This document shows, in pieces, positions 16,499 through 25,942 of a DNA stretch of 35,146 nucleotides. Source of the stretch: Pseudomonadota bacterium (GTDB lineage: Bacteria; Bdellovibrionota_C; UBA2361; OMII01); assembly GCA_027485595.1 (NCBI GenBank), contig JAIXQT010000034.1:1-35146 (forward strand). The letters are read 5' to 3'. A program made the translations under genes and the position numbers. The notes under the pieces are model-generated. The model was not told the DNA's origin, ran no database searches, and saw nothing but the letters and a program-made list of their open reading frames with translations. Numbering within the stretch: the stretch's first letter is position 1; every line of letters starts with the position of its first letter.

Positions 16499-18632
16499 TC
16501 TCTCGCTCAATCTCTTCAGGCAGCACATCTCAAGTCATATTGAGTTTCCTGATGGTCTGGTAGGCGTTATCGGAACTAATGGTTCCGGGAAGACTACGAT
16601 CGTTGAGGCGATCGGGTTCGCAATCTACGGTTCGCGCGCGCTACGCGGACGGGTCGAGGATGTTCGAACCCGTACGGCGCCCGCGAAGACAGGCCGAGGG
16701 AAAAAAGAGCAGGATCTCCGAGTCGAGCTTACCCTTGAGCACGATGGTGTGGTTTTTCGAATTGAGCGCTCCCTCAATGACGCCGCGATCTATATCGGTG
16801 GAGAGTCTCAGCCTGTCGCCGTTGGAAGTCGCGATGTTTCGGCTCGCATAAGCGCTATCGTTGGGATGTCCTATGAAGAGTTTATCTCAACCTACTGCAC
16901 CGAGCAGAAGGGGTTAGAGTTCCTGAGTGGTAAGAAGGGCGCTACCGAGCGTGAGAAGTTCATCGTTCGGATGATGGGCTACGATCGCCTGGAGGAGGTT
17001 CAGGAGGTGATTCGTGGAGATCGCAAAGAGAAGCGAGCTGTTCTCACCGGGTATGAAGCGAGTCTCGGTACGAGAGAGGAGATCGAACGGCGGCTTGAGA
17101 TCGAGCTTACTGAATTGACCACGATGAGGGAGCGTCACGCCGAGGCGCAGAAAACGCTGCAAAAGTCCGAATCAGACTTCAATGTAGTTCGAGAGAAGAT
17201 GGTGCGGCTTGAAGAGCTTAGGGCTCGGTTCGTCCGTGAAAAGGAGGGCGTTCAGTCTGCTTCGGTTCGTTTGGAAGAGCGTAGTCGGCGGTTGAACGAT
17301 ATTGTCTCCGCTATTTCGTTAGCCGAGGAAGAGCTTCTGAAAGTACTCAAACCGCTTTCTGCATCTCGGGATCTCGATGAAGCAATCGCCGCGGTCAAGC
17401 GACAGGTCGCGACCGAGCGGGAGCGATTTGCGTCGAAATTCGAGGAGGAACGGGGGGTTGAGCTCGCATGGCGTGAGGCTGTCTCGAAGGCCGCCGCCGA
17501 GCGAGATATGGCGAAGGCCCACTACTCACAGCTTGAGAAACGCGTTGTGAAGGTCGGCGAACTCGAAGGTGGAAGTGATTGTCCAACCTGTGGCCAGGCT
17601 CTCGGGGAGTCCTTTGAGCAAGTTCGAAAGCACTTTCAGGGGGAGCAACGAGCGCTCGCTGGAAAGGTTCGAGATCTTGAGAGAGCCTTCAAGGATGTCC
17701 AGGGGAAGCCTGAATCGGTAGTCGCCATCGCTCAGGAGCGAGCGGAGCTTGAGCTCAAAGTAAAGCAGGCCGAGGCGAAGCTTCAGGAGCTGCAGCTCTG
17801 TGTGCAACTGCAACATAAAATTGAGTCATTGCGGAAAGAGCGGGAGGTGGTTGAGGGCGAGATCAAGCTCGCCGAGGAACACAAGCGACTCGCGTCTGAT
17901 CGGATGTCGGAGCTCCGTTTCTCTGAAGAGGATTATAACCGTGAAAAGGGCGCTTTCGATGCCTCTCAGCGGCTCGTCGAGGTGGCTCGATTGCAGCGTG
18001 TTCGACTCGAGGGCGAGGTTAACACCAAGGAGGCGTTGGTTGAGCGAACGAAATCAGAGCTCGCGAAATTTACTGAGCGGCAGATGGAGGTTGAGCGCCT
18101 CCGTCGTGACGTGAGGCTCTGTGATGAGTGTGACCGCATGATCACCGAATTCCGGAAATACGTGAACTCCTCGATTCGCCCGCGCATGGCGGAGTTGGCG
18201 AGTGAGTACCTCGCGGATTTGACGGATGGAAGATACACGGCGGTTGAATTAGCCGAGGATTTCACTCCGACGGTAGTTGAGGATGGGGAGGCAAAGTCGG
18301 TTATCAGCGGAGGAGAGGAGGATATTCTCAATTTGTGCATGCGTATCTCGCTCTCCCACATGTTGGCGGAGCGGGCGGGGCAGCACTTCTCCCTCCTTAT
18401 TCTCGATGAGGTGTTTGGTTCACTCGACGAGAATCGACGTGGTAACGTGCTCGCGCTCCTCGAAAAATTGAGGAATCGTTTTGAACAGATCATCATCATC
18501 ACTCATCTCGATGATGTGAAAGATGGGGTTCAACACCTTATCCAAGTTGATTACGATGAGGTATCAGGTAGCGCGTTCGTTCGCTCAGAGGATGTCTTTG
18601 AGCAGATAGAAGCGATGGCGATGAATCTCTAA
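16485..18632 (+). CDS. sbcC: SbcC / Rad50-type ATPase subunit
   Basis: 715 residues: ATPase halves at both ends joined by a long coiled coil. Walker A is GTNGSGKT (30-37); the coiled coil runs from about 190 to 560, broken near 366-369 by the zinc hook CPTCG, which pairs two Rad50 coils; the ABC signature is ISGGEEDILNLCMRIS (about 605); Walker B is LLILDEVFGSLDEN (from about 634); a His switch lies in IIITHLDD. This is short compared with the roughly 1050 residues of E. coli SbcC and nearer to archaeal or phage Rad50, meaning a shorter coil. It sits inside the sbcD-sbcC-HIT transcript, starting within sbcD and ending 11 bases before the HIT gene. Confidence 0.95.
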   Translation: MKLRSLSLNLFRQHISSHIEFPDGLVGVIGTNGSGKTTIVEAIGFAIYGSRALRGRVEDVRTRTAPAKTGRGKKEQDLRVELTLEHDGVVFRIERSLNDAAIYIGGESQPVAVGSRDVSARISAIVGMSYEEFISTYCTEQKGLEFLSGKKGATEREKFIVRMMGYDRLEEVQEVIRGDRKEKRAVLTGYEASLGTREEIERRLEIELTELTTMRERHAEAQKTLQKSESDFNVVREKMVRLEELRARFVREKEGVQSASVRLEERSRRLNDIVSAISLAEEELLKVLKPLSASRDLDEAIAAVKRQVATERERFASKFEEERGVELAWREAVSKAAAERDMAKAHYSQLEKRVVKVGELEGGSDCPTCGQALGESFEQVRKHFQGEQRALAGKVRDLERAFKDVQGKPESVVAIAQERAELELKVKQAEAKLQELQLCVQLQHKIESLRKEREVVEGEIKLAEEHKRLASDRMSELRFSEEDYNREKGAFDASQRLVEVARLQRVRLEGEVNTKEALVERTKSELAKFTERQMEVERLRRDVRLCDECDRMITEFRKYVNSSIRPRMAELASEYLADLTDGRYTAVELAEDFTPTVVEDGEAKSVISGGEEDILNLCMRISLSHMLAERAGQHFSLLILDEVFGSLDENRRGNVLALLEKLRNRFEQIIIITHLDDVKDGVQHLIQVDYDEVSGSAFVRSEDVFEQIEAMAMNL

Positions 18633-18643
18633 AAGGGGGGCTT

Positions 18644-18997
18644 ATGACGCATGGCGGCGATACTATTTTTGGCAAGATAATTCGAAAAGAGATCCCTGCG
18701 CAGATCGTGTACGAGACCGACCGGGTTCTCGCGTTTCGAGATATCAACCCCGTGGCGCCAGTGCATGTGTTAGTGATTCCTAAAAAGCCGATCGAGAGTG
18801 TCGCCGCGGCTGTTGCGACCGATGCTGAGATCCTTGGGGAGCTTTTAATCGCGGCTGCGGAGGTGGCGCGACAGGAAGGGCTTGAGCCGGGTGGCTATCG
18901 AGTCGTTACCAATATCGGCGCGGACGCTGGGCAGACCGTGTTCCATCTTCACCTTCATGTCATTGGCGGTCGGCCGTTGTTGTGGCCGCCGGGGTAG
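18644..18997 (+). CDS. HIT-family (HINT-like) nucleotide-binding protein
   Basis: 117 residues, typical of HINT/PKCI proteins. The N-terminal DTIFGKIIRKEIPAQIVYET and the catalytic triad stretch HLHLHVIGG (near 106) are diagnostic; the middle His attacks the alpha phosphate of nucleoside phosphoramidates such as AMP-lysine. The start follows a G-rich ribosome site (AAGGGGGG) and lies only 11 bases after sbcC, so it is very likely co-transcribed with sbcDC, though a functional link is not established. The ATG is 18644. A repeat region begins shortly after its stop codon. Confidence 0.93.
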   Translation: MTHGGDTIFGKIIRKEIPAQIVYETDRVLAFRDINPVAPVHVLVIPKKPIESVAAAVATDAEILGELLIAAAEVARQEGLEPGGYRVVTNIGADAGQTVFHLHLHVIGGRPLLWPPG

Positions 18998-19025
18998 GAG
19001 GGCTGGACCCGGTCGCCCACCCGAT

Positions 19026-19187
19026 GTGCGAGCCCGTGACTTGGGAGGGCGGTCATTCCTGACCGCCGTGTTGGAATCCGCGGCCAGGTTCATTCCCGGA
19101 TCGAAACATTTCGGCGACCAGGAATGGTCGCCCTCCCGCCGTGCGACCCGTGATATGGGAGGGCGTTGATTCCTGCGAGCCTCGCGG
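19026..19187. repeat. REP-like double-hairpin repeat with a second partial copy
   Basis: Two arms face each other: GGGAGGGCGGTCATTCC... (19043-19067) and its near inverse ending GGTCGCCCTCCC (19113-19137). Each arm is also a perfect seven-base hairpin: GGCGGTC-ATTCCT-GACCGCC and GGCGACC-AGGAAT-GGTCGCC. The differences between the arms are paired, so both hairpins stay intact. About 115 bp after the left start a degraded direct copy begins at 19141 (GTGCGACCCGTGATATGGGA). The rest of the 270-bp gap to the next gene holds no gene. It looks like a dispersed non-coding element of REP or MITE type. Confidence 0.65.
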
Positions 19188-19267
19188 TCGGTCCTTAATC
19201 TTAAATATAGCCCCCATCGCGAAACAGCAGTACGCTAGTAAGCATCTCATCTAACACAGGAATTTCT

Positions 19268-20062
19268 ATGGTTACGCTGATGGAAGAGAATACCGTTTTA
19301 GTAGAGCGAGAAGGGGCGATTGTGACGGTTACGATTAACCGCCAGGAGAGTCTTAATGCTCTAAATCCTGATGTTCTTCAGGGTCTTATCCTCGAGTTCG
19401 GAAAAATATCCTCAGACCCTTCTATCCGGAGCGTTATAATTACCGGTAGAGGGCCGAAGGCCTTTGTCGCTGGCGCTGATATTCGCTCGATGCATGGACT
19501 TGGTCCCCGTCCGATAGCGGATTACGTAGAGCTTGGGCAGCGGGCCATGCGGCTCATTGAAACGTGTGAGGTTCCTGTGATCGCGGCGGTTAATGGTTTC
19601 GCCCTCGGTGGTGGTCTTGAGCTCGCGCTCGCGTGTGACCTCATCGTGTGCTGCGAAAGCGCTAAACTTGGGCAGCCGGAGGTTAATCTCGGAATCATTC
19701 CCGGATTTGGCGGTACGCAGAGACTTCTCCAGAGGTGTGGTATCGGTGCCGCTCGTCGGCTCTGTTACACCGGCGATCTCATCGGCGCTGAGGAGGCCCG
19801 CATCATCGGGTTAGCTGATAAAGTATTCCCCGACGCGCAACTCATGGAAGAGGTGCAGAAGATGGCGACAACTATCGCGTCCAAAGCGCCTCTTGCGGTG
19901 AAGGGCGCGAAGAGGGTTATTAACGAGGCGCACCAGTCGTTGCTGCTCTCAGGATTGCGGCTCGAGGTCGAGGAGTTCTTGAAGCTCTTTGATACAGCGG
20001 ATCGCGAAGAGGGCATGGCCGCGTTTCTGCAAAAGCGTCCAGCGACATTTACGGGACGATAA
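19268..20062 (+). CDS. Enoyl-CoA hydratase (crotonase family)
   Basis: 264 residues, normal for a crotonase monomer. Oxyanion-hole loops are KAFVAGADIRSM and FALGGGLELALACD; both catalytic glutamates are present, one in GGGLELA and one in GQPEVNLGIIPGFGGTQRL, so it should hydrate trans-2-enoyl-CoA rather than act as an isomerase or hydrolase. The ATG follows AGGA. It is the first gene of an operon: the acyl-CoA dehydrogenase follows by 11 bases and the mutase genes after that. Together these would turn butyryl-CoA-type substrates into 3-hydroxyacyl-CoA. The substrate chain length cannot be told from sequence. Confidence 0.93.
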   Translation: MVTLMEENTVLVEREGAIVTVTINRQESLNALNPDVLQGLILEFGKISSDPSIRSVIITGRGPKAFVAGADIRSMHGLGPRPIADYVELGQRAMRLIETCEVPVIAAVNGFALGGGLELALACDLIVCCESAKLGQPEVNLGIIPGFGGTQRLLQRCGIGAARRLCYTGDLIGAEEARIIGLADKVFPDAQLMEEVQKMATTIASKAPLAVKGAKRVINEAHQSLLLSGLRLEVEEFLKLFDTADREEGMAAFLQKRPATFTGR

Positions 20063-20073
20063 AGGAGTTTGGT

Positions 20074-21234
20074 ATGGTGTGGCGTGATAGTTTTCCGTTC
20101 GAACTCTCTGATGAAGAGAACTTCGCCTGTGATACCGCGCACGCCTTCGCGGAAAAGGATGTCGCCCCGCTCGCGGCGAAGATAGATCGAGATCATTATT
20201 TCCCCAAGGAACTGATCCCGAAGATGGGTGAATTGGGGTTGATGGGTTCTATCATCCCTCCAGAGTACGGAGGCTCAGGTCTTTCAACTCTCGCGTACGC
20301 GCTCATTATCGAAGAGTTGTCAGCCGCGTGCGCCTCAACAGGAATTATCGTGAGTGCGCATACATCCCTATGTGTGACACCGATCCTCGATTACGGAACA
20401 GAGGAACAGAAAAAGTATTTCCTTCCCCGTCTCGCCTCTGGTAAGGCGCTCGGATGTTTTGCGCTTTCTGAGCCGAGTACCGGTAGCGATGCTGCCGCCA
20501 TTACTACGACCTATAGAGAGGATGGCGACGGGTACGTTATAAACGGCACGAAGAATTGGATCACCAACGCTCCCGAAGCTGGTGTGTGCGTCGTGTTCGC
20601 GTCGCATGATACGTCAAAGGGAAACAAAGCGATTACCGCTTTCGTACACGACATGAATCTTCCTGGAATCTCGAAGGGCAAACACGAGGACAAGATGGGT
20701 ATTCGAGGTTCTCCAACCTCAAGCATCATGTACGACAATGTGCGCCTTCCAAAGAGTGCGTTGCTCTACGAGGAGAACCGTGGCTTCACGGTCGCGATGA
20801 CGACGCTTAACGGTGGACGAATTGGTGTCGCCTCGCAGGCTGTCGGTATAGCTCGTTCCGCTCTCGATGACGCTCTCAAATACGCGCAGGACCGAAAAGC
20901 GTTTGGTAAGGTTATCTGCGAACATCAGTCGATCCAGAATTATTTCGCCGAGATGGTGTGCCGAATCGACAGCGCTCGGTACCTTACGTTGGCGGCAGCG
21001 AAGCGTAAGGACCAAAAGAAGAGCTACGTTCGCCAAGCTGCAATGGCGAAGCTCTCGGCCTCTGAAACGGCAATGTACTGCGCGAATAAAGGGATTCAGA
21101 TCCACGGTGGGTACGGGTTCGTGACCGATTACCCGGCGGAGCGACATCTCCGAGACGCAAAGATTACCGAGATTTATGAGGGGACGAGCGAGATCCAGCG
21201 GATCTTGATAGCCACCCAGCTCTTAAAAGAGTAG
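20074..21234 (+). CDS. Short-chain acyl-CoA dehydrogenase (butyryl-CoA type)
   Basis: 386 residues with a good ribosome site (AAAGGAG). Marks of the family are [31 protein letters not shown], the dimer-contact [16 protein letters not shown], and [21 protein letters not shown] followed by [11 protein letters not shown], whose Glu is the base used by short-chain and butyryl enzymes. It converts butyryl-CoA-like substrates to crotonyl-CoA-like products, giving electrons to ETF. Tight spacing to the hydratase (11 bases) and the mutase (14 bases) supports a single pathway. It differs clearly from the dehydrogenase at 12498-13640. Confidence 0.94.
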   Translation: MVWRDSFPFELSDEENFACDTAHAFAEKDVAPLAAKIDRDHYFPKELIPKMGELGLMGSIIPPEYGGSGLSTLAYALIIEELSAACASTGIIVSAHTSLCVTPILDYGTEEQKKYFLPRLASGKALGCFALSEPSTGSDAAAITTTYREDGDGYVINGTKNWITNAPEAGVCVVFASHDTSKGNKAITAFVHDMNLPGISKGKHEDKMGIRGSPTSSIMYDNVRLPKSALLYEENRGFTVAMTTLNGGRIGVASQAVGIARSALDDALKYAQDRKAFGKVICEHQSIQNYFAEMVCRIDSARYLTLAAAKRKDQKKSYVRQAAMAKLSASETAMYCANKGIQIHGGYGFVTDYPAERHLRDAKITEIYEGTSEIQRILIATQLLKE

Positions 21235-21248
21235 TTTCTGCGGTAGGT

Positions 21249-22922
21249 ATGACGAAGAAGCCCACAGGACAATCCTTCTCCAAGAGCGCCTCGTATGAGG
21301 AATGGCGCAAGCAACGCTACGCCTCTCAGAAAGAGCGTAAGACCACCTTCGAATCGATCAGTTTTCGAGAGCAACCTGAGCTCGTGACCCCCGAGAACGG
21401 GGGGAGTGTGAAGTACGATGCAGAGCTCGGCTATCCTGGTGAATATCCCTTCACACGCGGTGTTCAGCCAACGATGTATCGTGGCCGTCTGTGGACGATG
21501 CGGCAGTTCGCTGGCTTTGGAAGCCCAGAGGATACTAACCAACGATTTAAATACCTCCTTGAGCACGGACAGACGGGGCTCTCTACCGCGTTCGACATGC
21601 CGTGTTTGATGGGATACGACCCTGATCATCCTCGCTCATTGGGGGAGGTCGGCCGAGAGGGAGTGAGCGTCGCGACCATCCAAGACATGGAGACCCTCTT
21701 CGACGGAATCGACCAGGACAAGATTACGACCTCGATGACCATCAATTGCACGGCTACTATCGCCTTCGCGTTCTACTTCGCGGTCGCTCGGCGACGTGGC
21801 GTATCGTTTGATAAGGTTGGTGGTACGATTCAAAACGACATGCTCAAGGAATTCATCGCGCAGAAGGAGTGGATCTCCCCTCCGAAGCCGTCGGTAAAGC
21901 TTGTGTGTGATGTGATTGAGTTCTGCGCCTCATCAGCACCGAAGTTTAACCCGGTCAGTATCAGTGGCTATCATATCCGTGAGGCGGGTTCGACCGCCGT
22001 GCAGGAATTGGCGTTCACTATCGCGGATGGATTGGCGTATGTAGATCACTGTCTCGGACGAGGTATGGCGATCGATAGCTTCGCGCCACAGCTCTCATTC
22101 TTTTTCGATGTGCATAACGATTTCTTCGAGGAGATAGCCAAGTTCCGCGCGGGTCGGCGGCTGTGGGCCCGTCTCATGCGTGAGCGTTACGGCGCTAAGC
22201 TCGATGCATCATGTAAGCTGAGAACTCACGCGCAAACAGCAGGCGTAAGCCTGACCGCGCAACAACCGATCAATAACGTGGCTCGTGTCGCGATGCAGGC
22301 GCTCGCCGCTATATTGGGGGGCGTTCAATCTCTCCACACGAACAGCATGGATGAGACCCTCTCGTTACCAACTGAGGACGCGGTCCGAGTCGCGCTGCGA
22401 ACGCAGCAGATTATCGCCGAAGAGAGTGGTGTAACGAACGTGATCGATCCCCTTGGTGGTTCCTACTATATCGAGCGTCTCACGAGCGAGATTGAGTCTG
22501 AGGCGATGCAGTACATCAAGCAGATCGACGCTCTCGGCGGCATGCTTCGAGCGGTAGAGGAGGGGTTCCCTCAGAAAGAGATCTCTGAAGCCGCCTACCA
22601 GTTCCAGCTCGATGTGGACGCGCAGGAGCAGGTCATTGTCGGCGTTAATAAATACCAAGAGGGAGGAGATCAAGAGATTCCAACCCTCAAAATCGATCTC
22701 GGCCCCGAGACAAACCAGATTGAGAAAATTAAAGCGTTCCGAGCTCAAAGAAACGAAGGGAAGTGGAAGCAATCGATGGACGCGATTGAAAGAGCGTGCG
22801 TAGAGAACAGGAACGTAGTTCCGGTGCTCATCGACGCCGTTGACGCCGGGGTGACCCTCGGGGAAGTATCAGATATCTATCGTAAGGTGTTCGGCACCTA
22901 CTCGGATCCAGGGATGTTATGA
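21249..22922 (+). CDS. Large (catalytic) subunit of a B12-dependent acyl-CoA mutase, possibly isobutyryl-CoA mutase
   Basis: 557 residues, the length of the stand-alone catalytic TIM barrel; the cobalamin domain is on the next gene. The barrel holds [19 protein letters not shown] (about 58-76), [48 protein letters not shown] (active-site His), and [13 protein letters not shown]. In methylmalonyl-CoA mutases an Arg near NDxLKE-x-x-x-R holds the free carboxylate; here that place is Gln (residue 205), and the Tyr of the usual GPYPTMY is replaced (GVQPTMY). Both changes are those described for isobutyryl- or 2-hydroxyisobutyryl-CoA mutases, so carbon-skeleton rearrangement of a substrate without a second carboxyl is favoured. 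The residue mapping is by eye. The stop overlaps the start of the small subunit gene. Confidence 0.88.
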   Translation: MTKKPTGQSFSKSASYEEWRKQRYASQKERKTTFESISFREQPELVTPENGGSVKYDAELGYPGEYPFTRGVQPTMYRGRLWTMRQFAGFGSPEDTNQRFKYLLEHGQTGLSTAFDMPCLMGYDPDHPRSLGEVGREGVSVATIQDMETLFDGIDQDKITTSMTINCTATIAFAFYFAVARRRGVSFDKVGGTIQNDMLKEFIAQKEWISPPKPSVKLVCDVIEFCASSAPKFNPVSISGYHIREAGSTAVQELAFTIADGLAYVDHCLGRGMAIDSFAPQLSFFFDVHNDFFEEIAKFRAGRRLWARLMRERYGAKLDASCKLRTHAQTAGVSLTAQQPINNVARVAMQALAAILGGVQSLHTNSMDETLSLPTEDAVRVALRTQQIIAEESGVTNVIDPLGGSYYIERLTSEIESEAMQYIKQIDALGGMLRAVEEGFPQKEISEAAYQFQLDVDAQEQVIVGVNKYQEGGDQEIPTLKIDLGPETNQIEKIKAFRAQRNEGKWKQSMDAIERACVENRNVVPVLIDAVDAGVTLGEVSDIYRKVFGTYSDPGML

Positions 22923-23326
22923 CCGCACAAGCACGACCTATCAGAATCCTTATCGCGAAAGCAGGGCTCGACGGGCACGACCGCGGGGCGAAGGTTATCG
23001 CGCGCGCGCTTCGTGATGCGGGCTTTGAGGTGATCTACACAGGCCTCCATCAAACGGTTGAACATATCGTGCGGGCAGCTATTCAAGAGGATGTTGATTG
23101 TATCGGGCTCAGCATCCTTTCTGGCGCGCACATGACACTCTTTCCGGAGCTGCTCAACAAACTGGCTGCTGAGAACTCCTCGGATATCGTTGTGTTCGGT
23201 GGCGGCATCGTCCCCAAGGATGATATCGTGGAACTTAAGAAGGTCGGCGTGAAGGAGATCTTCATCCCTGGGACCCATACGCAGGATGTGGTGGCTTGGA
23301 TTAAAGCGAACGTACCGGTCGATTAA
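22919..23326 (+). CDS. Small (cobalamin-binding) subunit of the acyl-CoA mutase
   Basis: 135 residues forming a B12-binding Rossmann-like domain. The signature DGHDRGAK (near 19-26) supplies the histidine that replaces the lower axial ligand of adenosylcobalamin; the matching SILSGAH (near 65) and the [12 protein letters not shown] loop complete the nucleotide-tail pocket. It pairs with the preceding large subunit: the two genes overlap by four bases (ATGA), a classic coupling arrangement for equal production. This split form is the same as in isobutyryl-CoA mutase (IcmA/IcmB) and in archaeal methylmalonyl-CoA mutase. No MeaB/ArgK chaperone GTPase gene is present in this window. Confidence 0.93.
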   Translation: MTAQARPIRILIAKAGLDGHDRGAKVIARALRDAGFEVIYTGLHQTVEHIVRAAIQEDVDCIGLSILSGAHMTLFPELLNKLAAENSSDIVVFGGGIVPKDDIVELKKVGVKEIFIPGTHTQDVVAWIKANVPVD

Positions 23327-23350
23327 TCGTTACTTTTCACGCTCGAAGTC

Positions 23351-23905
23351 ATGAGTAAGGCTTTCACCCGCGATGGGGATGAGAACAACACTGAAGTAGA
23401 TAGGGACGTAGACGCATCCGTGCCAGGTGGAAAGAATTATATTACTCCGGCTGGCGCTGAGCGACTCAGGGCTGAGCTCAAGAAGCTTCGATACGAGGAG
23501 CGTCCCGAGGTTACTAAGGTTGTCTCATGGGCGGCCGGGAACGGCGATCGCTCAGAGAACGGCGACTACCTCTACGGAAAGAAACGCCTTCGCGAGATAG
23601 ATAAGCGGATGCGCTTTCTGGCCAAACGTCTAGAGTCAGCGGAAGTTGTAGATCCTCTCGCGATCAAAGTTGAATACGTTCAATTTGGCGCTACCGTCAC
23701 TCTTCTATTCGAAGATGATAGTGAGAAGACCTACTCGATCGTTGGGATCGACGAGGTCGATGTGAATAGGGGACGGATAAGTTGGATGTCCCCTCTCGCC
23801 AAGGCGCTTCTGAAAGCAAAAGCGGGCGACTACGTCACCTTCCACTCTCCGAAGGGAGAGCAGGAGGTGGAGGTGTTGTCAGTTGTATACAGGGAGCTAC
23901 CCTAG
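23351..23905 (+). CDS. greB: Transcription elongation factor GreB
   Basis: 184 residues: an N-terminal coiled coil (about 30-105; NYITPAGAERLRAELKKL), with acidic tip residues in the GDRSENGDY loop that reach the RNA polymerase active site, and a C-terminal FKBP-like domain (about 110-184; VQFGATVTLLFEDD). It helps backtracked polymerase cleave its RNA. GreB rather than GreA is suggested by ERPEVTKVVSWAAGNGDRSENGDY-type spacing and the basic KKRLREIDKRMRFL stretch. The first 28 residues form an acidic, non-conserved leader, so a later start is possible but none has a better ribosome site. It follows the mutase genes by 24 bases and may share their transcript, with a hairpin terminator after it. 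Confidence 0.92.
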   Translation: MSKAFTRDGDENNTEVDRDVDASVPGGKNYITPAGAERLRAELKKLRYEERPEVTKVVSWAAGNGDRSENGDYLYGKKRLREIDKRMRFLAKRLESAEVVDPLAIKVEYVQFGATVTLLFEDDSEKTYSIVGIDEVDVNRGRISWMSPLAKALLKAKAGDYVTFHSPKGEQEVEVLSVVYRELP

Positions 23906-23970
23906 TTAAATAGTGTATGTCGGTGTCCGTAGCGGGGCGTGAGAGCTTAGAGGCCTGGCTCGGTGGAATA

Positions 23971-24000
23971 AGGGACAGTGTTTGAGCCGGCACTGTCCTT
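23971..24000 (+). terminator. Intrinsic terminator candidate after greB
   Basis: AGGGACAGTG (23971-23980) pairs with CACTGTCCTT (23991-24000), ten pairs with one G-T wobble, around a ten-base loop; GTTTCC follows. It lies 65 bases after the greB stop and before the promoter of the next gene, so it should end the 19-24 kb operon. Confidence 0.65.
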
Positions 24001-24029
24001 GTTTCCGTGTCAGGACGGACATTATCGAG

Positions 24030-24057
24030 TTTACATCCGGTAGAGTCTCTCTATAAT
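24030..24057 (+). promoter_or_regulatory. Sigma-70-type promoter of the amidohydrolase gene
   Basis: TTTACA (24030-24035) and a perfect TATAAT (24052-24057) are separated by 16 bases, one base off the preferred spacing. Transcription would start near 24064, giving a leader of about 110 bases to the GTG start at 24176. It would also make an ATG at 24071 almost leaderless, which argues against that start. Confidence 0.65.
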
Positions 24058-24175
24058 CCACGCTCATAACATGACCGGCTTGATGCAGGCTTCCGGTAGT
24101 TCTGTGCGTCGTTTAACGCGCGGTCTCTCGGATGGTTCGAAAACATGTAAAGCAATTCCTGATAGGGGGACCGTA

Positions 24176-25909
24176 GTGAGAGAGGTAAAGATCGTGAAAG
24201 CCGTTGGCCTTGCATGCCTACTAGTCATGAGCGCCTGTGCTCCGAAGGCACCGGCGCATATCGCCGATACGATCTTTCATGGTGGTCCGATCGTGACGGT
24301 TAATCAGAAGCAGCCTGAAGTTTCGGCGCTTGCGGTTCGTGACGGGAATATTATCGCGGTAGGAGAATCGGCCGATATCCTGAAGTCGCACGCTGGCGAG
24401 ACGACCAAGGTGATCGACCTTAAGGGCCGTACCCTTATGCCGGGTTTCGTTGAACCCCATGTGCATATCTCGTTCACGGCGATGGCCGAGAATATCGCGG
24501 TGAACTTGGCTAACTTCACGCTGCCATATGACACCCTCGACACTATTTTGGGTAAGCTCCGGGCCGCCAAGAACTCTTTGCCAGAGGGGAGTTGGATCGT
24601 TGGCTTCGGCGTAGATCCTTCAAGAACATCGCCACCGATGGCAGAACTCACCGCTGATCTTCTCGACACGGTCTCAACGACGAATCCGATCTTTGTGATA
24701 AATCAATCCTGTCACATCGCCTACGTGAACCATAAAGCGTTAGAGCTCGCCGGCATTTCCGATAGTACGCCAGATCCGGGGAACGGAGGTGTCTACGTTA
24801 AAGACGCCAAGGGACGGTTAACAGGCAAGTTGATTGAGCCTCCGTCGTATGCAGCTTTCGCAAAAAAGATGACTCCCTCCTCACCAGAGGCCATCCAAAA
24901 CGCGTATACCAAGACGATTCACTCCATGGCAGCGACCGGTGTCACCACATCCGCTGAGATCGCGATGGGTGGAGTTCTTCCGGTTGAACAAGAGCACGCG
25001 ATGGTTGAAGAGCTCACCCATCAGCCGAAGTTCCCAATCCGAATTCGTGGATACCTGTGGGGCGTGTCGCTTCCAGAGGGCTTCTCAGCGATCAAGCCTG
25101 GTGAGGGTGACGACATGTTTCGGATGATTGGCGTGAAGTACATCTCCGATGGATCGACTCAGGGGCTCACGGCTGCTTTACATGACCCGTACCACTATCC
25201 GCCAGGCACCTCCAACCGGGGAACGCTCGATTGGGAGGATGAAAAGATTTACAACGCGAGTAAGCCTTTCTTCGACCAGGGGTGGCAGCTCTCACTCCAC
25301 GCCAACGGCGATCGGGCGGTGGAGCAGACGCTTAACTTGTACTCACGGCTCCTGCAAGGGGAGGCAAATCCTGCTTCTCGTCGCTTGCGTATAGAGCATT
25401 TCACCGTCACCACCGAGAAACAGATTGATCGAGCTGCATCCTTGGGAATAGTGCCGAGCATGACGATCGGTCACGTAGGATTTTGGGGAGAGGTCTTTCA
25501 CAATCATGTCCTTGGTCATGAGCGCGCGGAGCGCATTGATCCGACCGGCTCTTTGACCAAACGAGGTGTTCGATTCTCGTTCCATAGCGACTCCCCCGTG
25601 TCTCCGGTCGGACCACTTCGATATATCTCTACAGGAACTTCGCGCTTGTGGCAGAAGCCACCGCGTAAGGTGCTGGGCAAAGAGCAGCGACTTGCTGTAG
25701 ACCAAGCGATTAGGGCGGTAACGCTCGATGCCGCCTACGCGATGTTCCTCGAAGACCGCGTTGGGAGTCTTGAGCCAGGGAAATGGGCCGACCTAGTAAT
25801 CCTGGAGAAGAATCCGCGGACCATGGATGGGGATAAGATAGCTGAAATAAAAGTTCTTGAGACGTGGCTCCAAGGAGAGAGGGTGTTTCTCGCCGATCAG
25901 GGGCAGTAG
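24176..25909 (+). CDS. Lipoprotein amidohydrolase, YtcJ-like (amidohydrolase family 3)
   Basis: 577 residues from a GTG start at 24176 with AGGGGG six bases before; an ATG at 24071 is in frame but would put 35 polar residues before the signal. The N-terminus KIVKAVGLACLLVMSAC is a lipoprotein signal with a Cys at the expected place, so the enzyme should be anchored outside the cytoplasm. Family marks: an N-terminal beta-sandwich (TIFHGGPIVTVNQK), H95-x-H97 in EPHVHIS, the YtcJ-type FVINQSCHIAYVNHKALELAGI and SDGSTQGLTAAL, LHANGDRAVEQ, RIEHFTV and the final metal Asp in FHSDSPVSP. The substrate is unknown; the family includes amide, urea and cyclic-amide hydrolases. Its own promoter and terminators suggest a single-gene unit. 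Confidence 0.9.
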   Translation: MREVKIVKAVGLACLLVMSACAPKAPAHIADTIFHGGPIVTVNQKQPEVSALAVRDGNIIAVGESADILKSHAGETTKVIDLKGRTLMPGFVEPHVHISFTAMAENIAVNLANFTLPYDTLDTILGKLRAAKNSLPEGSWIVGFGVDPSRTSPPMAELTADLLDTVSTTNPIFVINQSCHIAYVNHKALELAGISDSTPDPGNGGVYVKDAKGRLTGKLIEPPSYAAFAKKMTPSSPEAIQNAYTKTIHSMAATGVTTSAEIAMGGVLPVEQEHAMVEELTHQPKFPIRIRGYLWGVSLPEGFSAIKPGEGDDMFRMIGVKYISDGSTQGLTAALHDPYHYPPGTSNRGTLDWEDEKIYNASKPFFDQGWQLSLHANGDRAVEQTLNLYSRLLQGEANPASRRLRIEHFTVTTEKQIDRAASLGIVPSMTIGHVGFWGEVFHNHVLGHERAERIDPTGSLTKRGVRFSFHSDSPVSPVGPLRYISTGTSRLWQKPPRKVLGKEQRLAVDQAIRAVTLDAAYAMFLEDRVGSLEPGKWADLVILEKNPRTMDGDKIAEIKVLETWLQGERVFLADQGQ

Positions 25910-25942
25910 GATTACCCCATCCTCTCATTGATATAATCCAAA

